Assembly (NCBI RefSeq): GCF_000495915.1 | Contig: NZ_AOFQ01000035.1 | Span: 1 to 35,424 of the forward strand | DNA from: Stutzerimonas chloritidismutans AW-1 | GTDB taxonomy: Bacteria; Pseudomonadota; Gammaproteobacteria; Pseudomonadales; Pseudomonadaceae | Direction of reading: 5' to 3' | Length of the DNA stretch: 35,424 nucleotides | Notes under the pieces: model-generated | Told to the model about the DNA's origin: nothing | Database searches by the model: none | What the model saw: the letters and a program-made list of their open reading frames with translations, nothing else | Program-made: the position numbers and the translations under genes | Part shown: piece after piece, positions 17,500-25,673 of the stretch | Numbering within the stretch: the first letter of the stretch is position 1 | Layout: each line of letters begins with the position of its first letter

Positions 17500-19023
17500 T
17501 TACTGGTTGGCGGCGGTGGGTAGGCCGTCGAGCAGGCGAGTGCCGTGGCCGCGAATCAGCTCGACGATGGTGCGCAGGTCGTCCAGCGTGGTTTCCGGGT
17601 TGAGCAGGGTGAACTTGAGGTGCTGCCGGCCCTCGACCACGGTGGCGGCGATCACCGCCGCGCCGGAGCGGAAGATCGCCTTGCGGATTTCGCGGTTGAT
17701 CGCATCCAGGCGCTCGTCGGCCACGCCCGGGGCGACGAAACGGAACACCAGCGTGCTCAGGCGCGGGGCGAAGACCTCGAAGGCCGGGTCTTCGGCGAGC
17801 AGGCGATGGGTGTCGGCAGCGCGGTCGATGACCTCCTCGAACATCGCCCCGATATGCTCGGCGCCGAGGATGCGCAGGGTCAGCCAGAGCTTCAGTGCGT
17901 CGAAGCGGCGGGTGGTCTGGATGCTCTTGTTGACCAGGTTCGGCGTGCCCTCGCGGGTCTGGCTGCGCGGGTTGAGGTAGTCGGCGTGGTGAGTGATGTA
18001 GCTCAGGTGCTGACGCTGGCGAACGAAGAAGCCGCTGCAGCTGACCGGCTGGAAGAACGACTTGTGGTAGTCGACGGTGACCGAGTCGGCGTGCTCGATA
18101 CCGGCCAGCCAGTCGCGGTAGCGCGGTGCGACCAGCAGACCGCCGCCATAGGCCGCGTCGACGTGCAGCCAGACGCCATAGTGCTGGCACAGCGCGGCGA
18201 TTTCCGGCAGCGGATCGATGCTGCCGAAGTCGGTGGTGCCGGCGGTGGCGACCACGGCCATGGGCAGCTCGCCCAGGCGCTGACAGTCGGCCAGGGCCTG
18301 GGCCAACGCCGGCACGCTCATGCACTGGGCACTGTCGGTTTCGATGCTGCGCACGGCGTCGTAGCCCAGCCCCAGCAGCGCTGCGGATTTCTGCACACTG
18401 AAGTGGCTGGCGCGGGAGGCGAAGATACGTAACCCGGCGGCATCGGCCGGTAGGCCATGACGCAGATTGCCGCCGTGGCCGGGCAGGCGGTTGCAGACGT
18501 GCTCGCGGGCCAGCAGCAGGCCCATCAGGTTGGACTGGGTGCCGCCGCTGGTGAACACGCCGTCGGCCTGACCGCCGAGGCCGATACGCGCACAGGTCCA
18601 ATCGATCAGGCGCTGTTCGATCAGCGTGCCGCCGGCGCTCTGGTCCCAGGTGTCCAGCGAAGAATTGAGCGACGACACCAGCACTTCGGCAAGCAGCGCC
18701 GGCAGCACCACCGGGCAGTTGAGGTGGGCGACGTAGCGCGGGTGGTGGAAGTACACCGCGTCGCGCAGGTAGAGCTGATCCAGCTCGCGCAGCGCGGCGC
18801 CGGCGTCGCCCAGCGGACGCTCAAGATCGACGCGCTCGAAATCGGCGGCCAGTTCCTGCGGAAGGATGCCGCTGAACGGCTGCTGCTGGCGCTGCAGACA
18901 CTGCTGCACCAGGTTCAGCCCCTGCTGCATGAGCTGGCGGTAGTCATCGTGATTGCTGCGGGTGAACAGCCCGTTGCTGACGGGGCCGGGGGCGAAGGGC
19001 ACTACGGTACTGGACGGGGTCAT
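17500..19023 (-). CDS. PLP-dependent amino-acid decarboxylase (lysine/ornithine/DABA type, DesA-like)
   Basis: A 507-residue group II pyridoxal-phosphate decarboxylase, expected to make the diamine precursor of the siderophore. Motifs include TSGGTQSNL near 160, the HVDAAYGGG Asp that binds the pyridine nitrogen, and the Schiff-base lysine K321 in DYHKSFF. The first gene of the operon, with a Fur-like site about 115-135 bp upstream. The start ATG at 19023 has GAGGA 6 nt upstream; an ATG 6 nt earlier would sit on top of that site. DesA homologues act on lysine to give cadaverine, but diaminobutyrate decarboxylases share the fold and motifs, so the substrate is inferred from the cluster. Confidence 0.92.
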   Translation of the reverse strand: MTPSSTVVPFAPGPVSNGLFTRSNHDDYRQLMQQGLNLVQQCLQRQQQPFSGILPQELAADFERVDLERPLGDAGAALRELDQLYLRDAVYFHHPRYVAHLNCPVVLPALLAEVLVSSLNSSLDTWDQSAGGTLIEQRLIDWTCARIGLGGQADGVFTSGGTQSNLMGLLLAREHVCNRLPGHGGNLRHGLPADAAGLRIFASRASHFSVQKSAALLGLGYDAVRSIETDSAQCMSVPALAQALADCQRLGELPMAVVATAGTTDFGSIDPLPEIAALCQHYGVWLHVDAAYGGGLLVAPRYRDWLAGIEHADSVTVDYHKSFFQPVSCSGFFVRQRQHLSYITHHADYLNPRSQTREGTPNLVNKSIQTTRRFDALKLWLTLRILGAEHIGAMFEEVIDRAADTHRLLAEDPAFEVFAPRLSTLVFRFVAPGVADERLDAINREIRKAIFRSGAAVIAATVVEGRQHLKFTLLNPETTLDDLRTIVELIRGHGTRLLDGLPTAANQ

Positions 19024-19136
19024 GCACATTCCTCGGGCCGAGCGCGGCCGCGACCCGGAGCGGGCCGTTTTCGCGGCTTCGGTGGTTTCTTGTCTGGCGG
19101 CTGGACCGCACGAAAGCATCTGCGAGGATGCCGGTT

Positions 19137-19157
19137 AATCGAGAATAACTCTCAATT
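19137..19157 (-). promoter_or_regulatory. Candidate Fur box upstream of the siderophore operon
   Basis: Between the sigma gene and the decarboxylase start lies a 7-1-7 inverted-repeat-like core. Read on the minus strand it is TGAGAGT-T-ATTCTCG, flanked by AATT/AATC. It is close to the TGAGAAT-A-ATTCTCA form of gammaproteobacterial Fur sites. The position about 115-135 bp before the first operon gene fits iron repression. Call is by eye. Confidence 0.6.
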
Positions 19158-19219
19158 GCGCAAGGGCACAGGCAAGACGAATCAGCGCGGAAAAACCATT
19201 ACGGCGTCGAAGAAAAAAG

Positions 19220-19717
19220 TTACGGCCGCTCCAGTCGCTGGCGCGCCTTAGCAAGCTGGGCGATCACGGTATTCACCGAGATGGCAAGGCGTCCGGCTAT
19301 CTCGGCCTGGCTGAGACCTTCCAGCCGGGCCAGTTCGAACACCTCGCGGCAACGCGGCGGCAGGTCATCGAGCTGGCGTAGCACGCATTGCAACGCGCAG
19401 TGGTTTTCAACCAGAGAGCAGGGGTCGGCCTGCACGGCTTCGATGAGTTCGAGCGGAGCTTCGTCTGATGCACCGAGCAAGGCGCGATGGCGCATGGCGT
19501 CGCGGAGCAGATTGGTGGCGATGCGAAAGAGATAGGCCTTGGGATTGTCGAGACGCTGCTCGCGCATGACCTGGGCGAGCTTCAGCCAGGCATCCTGCGC
19601 CAGGTCCTCGGCCAGCGCGCGACAGCCGCCGAGGCGCGTGAGGTGGGCGACCAGTTGCTGGCGATGATGGACGTAACACTGCAGGCAGGAATCGGAAATC
19701 TTGTTGTTGTCGCGCAT
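19220..19717 (-). CDS. ECF RNA polymerase sigma factor, FecI-type
   Basis: A 165-residue sigma-70 family protein with only regions 2 and 4, as in iron-starvation ECF factors (FecI/PvdS/FpvI group). Region 2 includes ALAEDLAQDAWLKL and the PKAYLFRIATNLLRD helix near residues 60-74. Region 4 includes LPPRCREVFELARLEGLSQAEIA with the HTH LAISVNTVIAQLAKAR. It is co-directional with and immediately upstream of the siderophore operon (197-bp gap). No FecR-type anti-sigma or TonB-dependent receptor gene lies next to it, unlike most FecI loci. A perfect 7-1-7 palindrome lies 41 bp before its ATG. It plausibly drives the siderophore genes or a receptor elsewhere. Confidence 0.92.
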   Translation of the reverse strand: MRDNNKISDSCLQCYVHHRQQLVAHLTRLGGCRALAEDLAQDAWLKLAQVMREQRLDNPKAYLFRIATNLLRDAMRHRALLGASDEAPLELIEAVQADPCSLVENHCALQCVLRQLDDLPPRCREVFELARLEGLSQAEIAGRLAISVNTVIAQLAKARQRLERP

Positions 19718-19757
19718 GGGAGCGTGCCACCGAGAGGGGCAACGAAACTATCCCAGA

Positions 19758-19772
19758 TGCGAACCGTTCGCA
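19758..19772. promoter_or_regulatory. Perfect 15-bp palindrome, candidate Fur-type operator of the sigma gene
   Basis: TGCGAAC-C-GTTCGCA is a perfect 7-1-7 inverted repeat centred 48 bp upstream of the sigma-factor ATG, flanked by AATT on the minus-strand side. The spacing matches Fur boxes, but the central bases are GC-richer than consensus, so another dimeric repressor is possible. Confidence 0.5.
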
Positions 19773-19806
19773 ATTGCAGGCTTAATGCTGGCACGCCGGT
19801 CGGTGC

Positions 19807-22197
19807 TTATCCGTCCAGCGGCAGCTGCAGGTTGATCGGTCGACCGTTCTGCTGCAGGCGGCACTGCGCTGCCGGCTGCGGCCGTGCGTAGTGGAATCCC
19901 TGCAAGCTGGGGCAGCCGTTGAGCCGCAGGAACGCCGCCTGACGCTCGTTCTCCACGCCTTCGGCGACCACGTACAGGCCGAGGTGGCTGGCCATGGTGA
20001 GGATGCCGCGCACCAGCGCGACCGACTGTTCGCTATCCGGCAGCCCGCTGACGAACTCGCGGTCGATCTTGATGCCATCGAAGCGGAAGCGTTGCAGATA
20101 GGTCAGCGAGGCATAGCCGGTGCCGAAGTCGTCGAGCAGCAGCGGCAGCCCGGCGGCCTTCAGGCGGCCGAGGGTCTGCTGGACATGCTCATCGGCTTCG
20201 AGCAGCGCACTCTCGGTGACCTCCAGTTCCAGCATGCTTGCTGATGCGCCTTCTTCCTCGAGAATCGCCAGCAGGCTGCCGGCCAGATCCGCCTGGCGGA
20301 AGTCCAGTGGCGAGAGGTTGACCGCAATGCGCAGCGCATGCCCCATGGCGTGCCAGCGACAAGCCTGTCGGCAGGCTTCACGAAACACCCAGCGGGTCGC
20401 CTCAATGATCATGCCGCTCTCTTCCAGTACTGGAATGAACACCCCGGGCGGCACCAGGCCGCGGTCCGGAGAAGCCCAGCGCAGCAGGGCCTCCATGACT
20501 TCCGGTTCACCCTGGGCGTTGACCTGCGGCTGGTAATGCAGCACGAACTCTTCGTGATCCAGCGCGCGCCGCAGTGCCTGCTCCAGTTCACGGCGGCTGG
20601 CGGCCGCGTCGCTGAGTGCTTCGTTGTAGATGACGGTACGATTGCGTCCGGCATCCTTGGCCGCGTACAGCGCCAGGTCGACGCGCTTGAGCAGCTCGGT
20701 GGTGCTGTGCCGGCCGTCGCTGACCGCGATGCCGATGCTCGGGCTGACGAAGCACTCGTACTGACCGATGCGCACCGGCAGCTCGAAGCGGTCGATGATG
20801 ACTTGCGACAGTTGTTCTGCACGCCGGGCATCGCTGCCGTCGATCAACAGCATGAACTCGTCGCCGCCTGTGCGCGAAAGCAGGGATTTTTCAGGCATCA
20901 GCTGGCCGAGGCGATCGCCGATCTGTATCAGCAGCTTGTCCCCGACTTCATGGCCGAGGCTGTCGTTGATGCGCTTGAAGTGGTCCAGATCGAGGTAGAG
21001 CAGGCTCAGCGGTAGGCGGGCTGCCAACAGCTGGTCGAGGCGCTGCATCAGGTAGTTGCGGTTGGCCAGCTGGGTCAGCGGATCGAAATGGGCGAGAAAG
21101 CGCAGTCGTTGCTCGGCGCGCAGGCGGTCGCTGATATCGCGCAGCAGGACCAGGAAATGGCGCACGCCGTAGCGCTGGAATGGCGTGCAGCTGATCTCCA
21201 GCGGAATGTCCTGACCGTTTCGGCGGCCGGTCAACTCCAGCGTCGTGTTCGCCGGCGTGCTGCGCAGGCGTGCGGTGGCATCGCGTTCGGTCAGGCGGTC
21301 GTCCGGCACGTTGCCGACAAGCTCCTCCGGCGTGCAGCCGAACAGTGCGGCAGCCGCGGGGTTGGCTTGCAGCACGCGCAGTTCGCGGTCGACCACCAGC
21401 ATGCCGATCGGCGCCGTGTCGATCAGGTCGCGTAGCAGCTGTTCGCTTTCGCTGAGGGCCAGCTGCCGCTCGTGCAGCTGGTTCATCATGCGACTGAGGG
21501 TGGCGGCGAGCCGGCCGATCTCATCGCGGCCGGCCACCGCCAGGGTCTGTGGTCGCTGGTCGATGGCGAACTGCCGTGCGGCCTGGTCGATGCGCGCCAG
21601 GCGGCGCGTCAGCAGGCGTCCGTAGATGCGGTTGAGGATCAGGCCGAGCAGCAGCAATAACGTCAGGGTCTGGGCCAGATAGAACCATGCGTCACGTTTG
21701 GTCTGCGCGAGCATCGGCGTGAAGTCGTATTCGGCCAGCAGCGCTTCGCGCACCGGCTTGCCGTTCTGTGCGACACGGTCCAGCGGGTAGATCGCCAGCT
21801 GTCGCGCGCCTTCGCCGGCCCAGGCGGGACGACCGCTGTCGACATGGGACTTGAGCGCGGCGGCGTCGATCAGCTCCAGGCGCTCGGCGGTCAGGCCCAG
21901 CCGGGTGGTGGCGATTATCTGCAGGTCAGGGTCGATCACCATCGCCCAGCGCACCCCCTCCAGGCTCGCCAGGTCGGCCAGCTCCGTCTCCAGCTCGGCG
22001 TTGCGCCCCAGCCGGCGATGGTCGCTCAGGCTGCTCTGCAGCAGGGCGAGGTGCTGTGCAGTGTGGTCGCGCCAGTCGGTGAGCGTTTCCTCGATGCGCG
22101 TCGGCAGGTGCCAGGTGGTCAAGAGCACCGTGAACATCAGGCCGAAGATGCCCAGCAGCAGGGGCAGCGATTTTCGCAGCGACAGTCTTGTCAGCAT
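19807..22197 (-). CDS. Membrane GGDEF/EAL cyclic-di-GMP enzyme with HAMP and PAS domains
   Basis: A 796-residue inner-membrane protein. One membrane helix is near residues 11-29; a periplasmic segment of ~140 residues, a second helix near 172-190 and a HAMP domain (~190-245) follow. Next come a PAS domain (~255-370), a GGDEF domain with intact GGDEF at 444-448, and an EAL domain with intact EAL at 569-571. The DDFGTGYASLTYL and EGVEN motifs needed for phosphodiesterase activity are present. The inhibitory RxxD site before GGDEF is absent (the position reads PEKS). Either or both activities are possible. Its start overlaps the end of the upstream solute-binding lipoprotein by 7 bp, so the two are coupled and probably work together as a ligand sensor. 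Confidence 0.93.
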   Translation of the reverse strand: MLTRLSLRKSLPLLLGIFGLMFTVLLTTWHLPTRIEETLTDWRDHTAQHLALLQSSLSDHRRLGRNAELETELADLASLEGVRWAMVIDPDLQIIATTRLGLTAERLELIDAAALKSHVDSGRPAWAGEGARQLAIYPLDRVAQNGKPVREALLAEYDFTPMLAQTKRDAWFYLAQTLTLLLLLGLILNRIYGRLLTRRLARIDQAARQFAIDQRPQTLAVAGRDEIGRLAATLSRMMNQLHERQLALSESEQLLRDLIDTAPIGMLVVDRELRVLQANPAAAALFGCTPEELVGNVPDDRLTERDATARLRSTPANTTLELTGRRNGQDIPLEISCTPFQRYGVRHFLVLLRDISDRLRAEQRLRFLAHFDPLTQLANRNYLMQRLDQLLAARLPLSLLYLDLDHFKRINDSLGHEVGDKLLIQIGDRLGQLMPEKSLLSRTGGDEFMLLIDGSDARRAEQLSQVIIDRFELPVRIGQYECFVSPSIGIAVSDGRHSTTELLKRVDLALYAAKDAGRNRTVIYNEALSDAAASRRELEQALRRALDHEEFVLHYQPQVNAQGEPEVMEALLRWASPDRGLVPPGVFIPVLEESGMIIEATRWVFREACRQACRWHAMGHALRIAVNLSPLDFRQADLAGSLLAILEEEGASASMLELEVTESALLEADEHVQQTLGRLKAAGLPLLLDDFGTGYASLTYLQRFRFDGIKIDREFVSGLPDSEQSVALVRGILTMASHLGLYVVAEGVENERQAAFLRLNGCPSLQGFHYARPQPAAQCRLQQNGRPINLQLPLDG

Positions 22198-23123
22198 TCG
22201 AGCACCTCACAGCGGGGGACCAGCCCCTCATGCCGGACGTTGTTCAGCAGTTGTCGTTCGCCCATGTACTGGTTCAGACGTTCGATGCTGCGGTGTAGCT
22301 GGCCGTCACGGAGCCATTCGCGATTGACCGCGCGATCGCCCATGAGCAAGCCGTCCAGCGTGACCTGCAGCGCAGCGGGCGTCAGGCCCAGGCGTGCGAG
22401 CAGGCGCGGGTCGGCTTCGTTGCGATGATCCTGCCAGGCGCGCAGGGCGTCGAACCAGAGCGCTCTGAGGCGCTTGCGCTGCTCAGGATTGACCCGCTGG
22501 CGATCAACGACCAGAACGTCGACGATCTCCCCCGGCAGTTGGCGGCTGTCGAAGATGCGGCGCGCGCCGCTGGCCTCCAGCGCCGGCCCTTCCGAGGCGA
22601 AGGTGATAACCGCATCGACACGTCCGGCGGCATACGCCTCGACCTGCTCATGCACCGGCAGGCTGAGCACCTCTAAGTCTGCAATGGTCAGCTGCGTCTG
22701 ATCCAGCACACGGGAAAGGAAATAGGCACCAAGCGCAGTGTTCTCCACGCCGATTCGCCGGCCGCGCAGATCGTCGACCGTGGCTATCGGGGCGCGGGCG
22801 AACAGGACGTCCGCGCCGGCGGAGACATTGGTGACCAGAATGATCTCCAGATTCAGATCGGCGCTGGCCTGCAGTAGCAGCGTTTCGTCCAGGGTCAGCA
22901 TGGCGGCATCCAGCATGCCATTGCGAAAGCCGCGCAGCACACCGGTGGTGGTCGGGTATTCGACCAGGCGAACACCGCTCGGGGCCGTCCATTGCAGCTC
23001 GTCCGCCAGATAGAACGGTGCATAGCCGAGCCAGCGGTTACTGCCGACCCGGACGGAGTCCGGGTCGGGCTGGCAGCCGAGCAAGGCGATGAACATCAGC
23101 AATAGGATTGAGCCCCGGACCAT
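22191..23123 (-). CDS. Lipid-anchored solute-binding protein (NMT1/SsuA-like) coupled to the GGDEF/EAL gene
   Basis: A 310-residue lipoprotein with a type-II periplasmic binding fold of the NMT1/THI5/SsuA kind. The signal peptide ends in a lipobox LLGC (Cys near residue 17). The core has VRVGSNRWLGYAPFYLADE, a GMLDAAMLTLDE strand-helix, and DDLRGRRIGVENTALGAYFL, the typical hinge region. No ABC permease or ATPase gene is near. Instead its stop overlaps the start of a membrane c-di-GMP enzyme. The start ATG at 23123 has GGAG 7 nt upstream; an in-frame ATG at 23174 lacks one. Likely a periplasmic sensor subunit; ligand unknown. Confidence 0.85.
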   Translation of the reverse strand: MVRGSILLLMFIALLGCQPDPDSVRVGSNRWLGYAPFYLADELQWTAPSGVRLVEYPTTTGVLRGFRNGMLDAAMLTLDETLLLQASADLNLEIILVTNVSAGADVLFARAPIATVDDLRGRRIGVENTALGAYFLSRVLDQTQLTIADLEVLSLPVHEQVEAYAAGRVDAVITFASEGPALEASGARRIFDSRQLPGEIVDVLVVDRQRVNPEQRKRLRALWFDALRAWQDHRNEADPRLLARLGLTPAALQVTLDGLLMGDRAVNREWLRDGQLHRSIERLNQYMGERQLLNNVRHEGLVPRCEVLEC

Positions 23124-23391
23124 GCGATCACTCCGTGATACCTGAATGCCACCATAGCGAAACCGTACGGTCACGGGAATCCCTGCTAAAGCAGTGGGTA
23201 TAGCGGCGCCAATAAAGTGGCTAAATTTTTTTTTAGGATAAAAGAATGGCGCTATGACATCATCGCAATGCCGTAGCTATTTGAGTGCGGGGAGCTACAC
23301 CCTACGTGTGGACTAGGTCCTGAGTCCCGACCTCGACGGCTGCCTGCATTCGGCATCAGAGAACTTTTTGTAGGTCTAAAGGTAGTAACGC

Positions 23392-24876
23392 TTGAAACGT
23401 AAAGCAGGGCTATTTGCAGTTCTTATTCTTGTATTCGCACTGGTTCCGATGTGGTCCTTCGTTTTGGATGAGGTCAAACATCAGCGCACATTGGCTATGG
23501 ACACGGCGCGCAATGATGCAATGAACCTGGCTACAGCCTTCGAAGCGCATGTACAAAGCGTCATTGGGCTAATGGATTTCGTGTTACTGGACATGCGCAA
23601 GCATATGCTTGAGCGCTCTGCCTCTCAGAGCTACGTATACGAGGGATTGCTGAACTACGGAAATTTCGTCAAGCAGGTTGCGGTGATAGACAAGAACGGC
23701 TTTTTGGTTTTTTCCAATCTCGCCTCTTCCGAAAAGCCTGTGAACTTGAGTGATCGCGAGCACTTCCGTGTGCATCGCGATCACCCGTTAGAAGATCGTC
23801 TGTTCATCAGCAAGCCGGTTCTGGGGAGGGTGTCGAAACAATGGACGATCCAGTTCACCCGCCCGATTCACCAAGATGGTGAGTTCTCCGGTGTGTTAGT
23901 GCTCTCTGTGCCCACCAACTTCTTTGCTGACTATTACCAGCAGATCAACGTTGGCGCGAACGGCAGCATCGCCTTAGTTGGCACCGACCGCAGTTTGCGA
24001 GCTATCGCCTCAGGAGTTGCGATACCTGGTCGCTACGGTCGCTTTAAAGTGCCGGAAGACAGACCTTACTTCGATCAGAATGCTCCGGCACATGGTTTCT
24101 ACGAAGGTGTAAGTTCTATAGACGGTGAGTATCGCTTGGGTGCCTACCGGCGGCTGACGGATGGCGATGTCGTGGTTGTGGTGCTGTTGTCGCCGAAGGA
24201 CTTCATGGCGGCGTTCCATAAGCGCAGAGAGTTGCTGATTGCCTCGGCTGGCATCATCTCGCTGCTGCTGGCAGTGGTCGCGCTGCTGATATTCGTCCTG
24301 AGCAGTCGCTATTTCCAGAGCACGGAAAAGCTGCGCCAGTCTCACGATCAACTGGCGCAGCTGGCCAATACCGATGTGCTGACGGGGGTGAGCAGCCGTC
24401 GATCGTTCCTGACCGGCCTGGAGGCCGAGCTTGCCCGGGCTCGCCGCCACGATGAAAGCCTCAGCCTGCTGATGCTCGACATCGACCACTTCAAACGCGT
24501 CAACGATGTGCACGGCCATCCGATCGGCGACGCGGTACTCAAGCAGTTCACTGCGACATGCGCCAGCATGCTGCGCGCGCACGATCTGTTCGGCCGTCTC
24601 GGTGGAGAGGAGTTTGCAATTGCACTGCCGCATACAGATCCCGACGGCGCACGCAGTGTGGCCGAGAAGATCCGCATGGCCATTGAGCAGGCGCCATTGA
24701 CGACCGCAGCGGGCAACATCGAGATCACGGTTAGCATCGGCGTGGCCCAGACGCAGGCCGGGCAGCATGAGATCGATCAGTTGATCGCGTGGGCGGACAA
24801 GGCGCTCTATGACGCCAAGCACGGAGGTCGAAACCAGGTTCGCGTCGGCCGCCCGGAGGACGAAGCGGAAGGCTAA
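23392..24876 (+). CDS. Diguanylate cyclase with periplasmic Cache sensor
   Basis: A 494-residue protein with an N-terminal membrane helix (about 7-25), a periplasmic double-Cache-like sensor (about 40-270), and a second helix (about 283-303). The cytoplasmic GGDEF domain has active-site GGEEF at 404-408. An intact inhibitory RxxD site (RAHD, 395-398) sits exactly five residues before it, so product inhibition is expected. The substrate-binding LDIDHFKRVND segment is present. The start is a TTG at 23392 with AAAGG about 9 nt upstream; no in-frame ATG gives the basic lead and helix. Divergent from the solute-binding/GGDEF-EAL pair and followed by a strong terminator. Probably the last core gene before the accessory region. 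Confidence 0.92.
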   Translation: MKRKAGLFAVLILVFALVPMWSFVLDEVKHQRTLAMDTARNDAMNLATAFEAHVQSVIGLMDFVLLDMRKHMLERSASQSYVYEGLLNYGNFVKQVAVIDKNGFLVFSNLASSEKPVNLSDREHFRVHRDHPLEDRLFISKPVLGRVSKQWTIQFTRPIHQDGEFSGVLVLSVPTNFFADYYQQINVGANGSIALVGTDRSLRAIASGVAIPGRYGRFKVPEDRPYFDQNAPAHGFYEGVSSIDGEYRLGAYRRLTDGDVVVVVLLSPKDFMAAFHKRRELLIASAGIISLLLAVVALLIFVLSSRYFQSTEKLRQSHDQLAQLANTDVLTGVSSRRSFLTGLEAELARARRHDESLSLLMLDIDHFKRVNDVHGHPIGDAVLKQFTATCASMLRAHDLFGRLGGEEFAIALPHTDPDGARSVAEKIRMAIEQAPLTTAAGNIEITVSIGVAQTQAGQHEIDQLIAWADKALYDAKHGGRNQVRVGRPEDEAEG

Positions 24877-24891
24877 ATCGCGGGCAATAAA

Positions 24892-24914
24892 AAAGCCGGC
24901 TTGTGGCCGGCTTT
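24892..24914 (+). terminator. Rho-independent terminator after the Cache-GGDEF gene
   Basis: A perfect 9-bp stem, AAAGCCGGC at 24892-24900 and GCCGGCTTT at 24906-24914, with a 5-nt loop. The stem's own TTT is followed by CTTGTCTTGT. An A-run precedes it, so it may work in both directions. It lies 16 bp after the stop codon. Confidence 0.85.
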
Positions 24915-24966
24915 CTTGTCTTGTATATCTTTGATTTTAAATAATTTTTATTTTAAAGGTCATATA

Positions 24967-24990
24967 GACCCATACTTTGACCCACACTGA
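24967..24990. repeat. Two tandem 12-bp units at the start of the accessory region
   Basis: GACCCATACTTT (24967-24978) is followed directly by GACCCACACTGA (24979-24990); the units match at 9 of 12 positions. They lie just after an AT-rich run and at the point where base composition leaves the chromosomal norm. They could mark the left junction of the integrated element, but no matching copy was seen at the other side. Confidence 0.35.
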
Positions 24991-25018
24991 GGTGGGCCGC
25001 TGCCTGGGGGAGGTGATC

Positions 25019-25642
25019 TCAGATGTTCCTTGGGCTCATCATTTCATGCTTCGCTACGATGGCCCTGATTGCCTCCTGGATCTCGCGCATTCGCTTCTCG
25101 GCAATCTTGTTAGCTTCGGACTCCTGCTCAGAGGAAAGCTCGGGTGCCTGCTCGTTAAGATATACCTGCCAGCCTGACAGTCGTTTCAAGCAGGTGTCTA
25201 GGTGTCTCGTGGTCGCGTCGAGTCTGATTTTGTTCAGCTCTTGCGCAAGCTTGCTTGAGTTGCGGGTGATTGTTTTCTCCAGAGCCCAGCGCCGCTTTTC
25301 CTCTTTCCGATCTTGGCTCGATTGCTGAGCTTCTTCGATCAGGCTTTCTATGATCGCTGTTTCGGTAGTTCCAGCGCTTTTTGCCAGGCCCTTTAGCTTG
25401 GCCTTGGTGTCGCGCGGCAAGGTGAAAGAGCATGTGGCCCTCCCTTTTGCCGATGCCCTGTACCGCTTTTGCCTGAGATTGTTTCTCGCTCTGCCGATGA
25501 GCTTCAACCCCTCAGCCATCGTCTCAAGCTTGCGGATACTTTGGATCAGCAGAGCTGCATTGGGCAATTTCCGTTTTTTTATACCCGGTTGCGTACCCGG
25601 TTTCGTGGTTTTCACTATGAGCGTTTCGAGTTGGTCGAGCAT
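25019..25642 (-). CDS. Ribbon-helix-helix protein, accessory element (paralogue 1)
   Basis: A 207-residue protein with no family I can name. Residues 1-65 are strongly basic. Residues 69-107 look like a ribbon-helix-helix (MetJ/Arc) DNA-binding unit: a short strand CSFTLPRD, helix TKAKLKGLAKSAG and helix TTETAIIESLIEEAQQ. The C-terminal half is a long charged coiled coil (about 108-200). A second protein in this element (26481-27257) has the same basic-RHH-charged layout and a similar RHH sequence. The ATG at 25642 has no clear Shine-Dalgarno and lies 2 bp from a 12-bp palindrome. Likely an element-encoded regulator of replication or transcription; inferred only. Confidence 0.75.
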   Translation of the reverse strand: MLDQLETLIVKTTKPGTQPGIKKRKLPNAALLIQSIRKLETMAEGLKLIGRARNNLRQKRYRASAKGRATCSFTLPRDTKAKLKGLAKSAGTTETAIIESLIEEAQQSSQDRKEEKRRWALEKTITRNSSKLAQELNKIRLDATTRHLDTCLKRLSGWQVYLNEQAPELSSEQESEANKIAEKRMREIQEAIRAIVAKHEMMSPRNI

Positions 25643-25644
25643 GC

Positions 25645-25656
25645 GCCGACGTCGGC
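25645..25656. promoter_or_regulatory. 12-bp palindrome at the start of the RHH gene
   Basis: GCCGACGTCGGC is a perfect 12-bp palindrome 2 bp upstream of the ATG at 25642. It occupies the place of a ribosome-binding site, so it could be an autoregulatory operator or an mRNA hairpin. GC-rich palindromes also occur by chance. Confidence 0.35.
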
Positions 25657-25673
25657 TGCTGCGAGCGCATTTA

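Noticed and set aside
16331..17980. 549-codon plus-strand frame opposite the N-hydroxylase and decarboxylase
   Set aside because: Val/Ala/Gln-rich artefact of GC bias; both genes on the other strand have full catalytic motifs and ribosome sites.
16169..18601. Extension of the N-hydroxylase frame to 810 codons
   Set aside because: The extra part overlaps the decarboxylase out of frame and is Arg/Pro-rich; ATG 17488 with GGAGAT is the clear start.
23175..23391. Riboswitch upstream of the TTG-started diguanylate cyclase
   Set aside because: Only a weak 6-bp stem (23273-23278 with 23293-23298) is present; no conserved c-di-GMP riboswitch core was recognised. The gap probably holds two divergent promoters.
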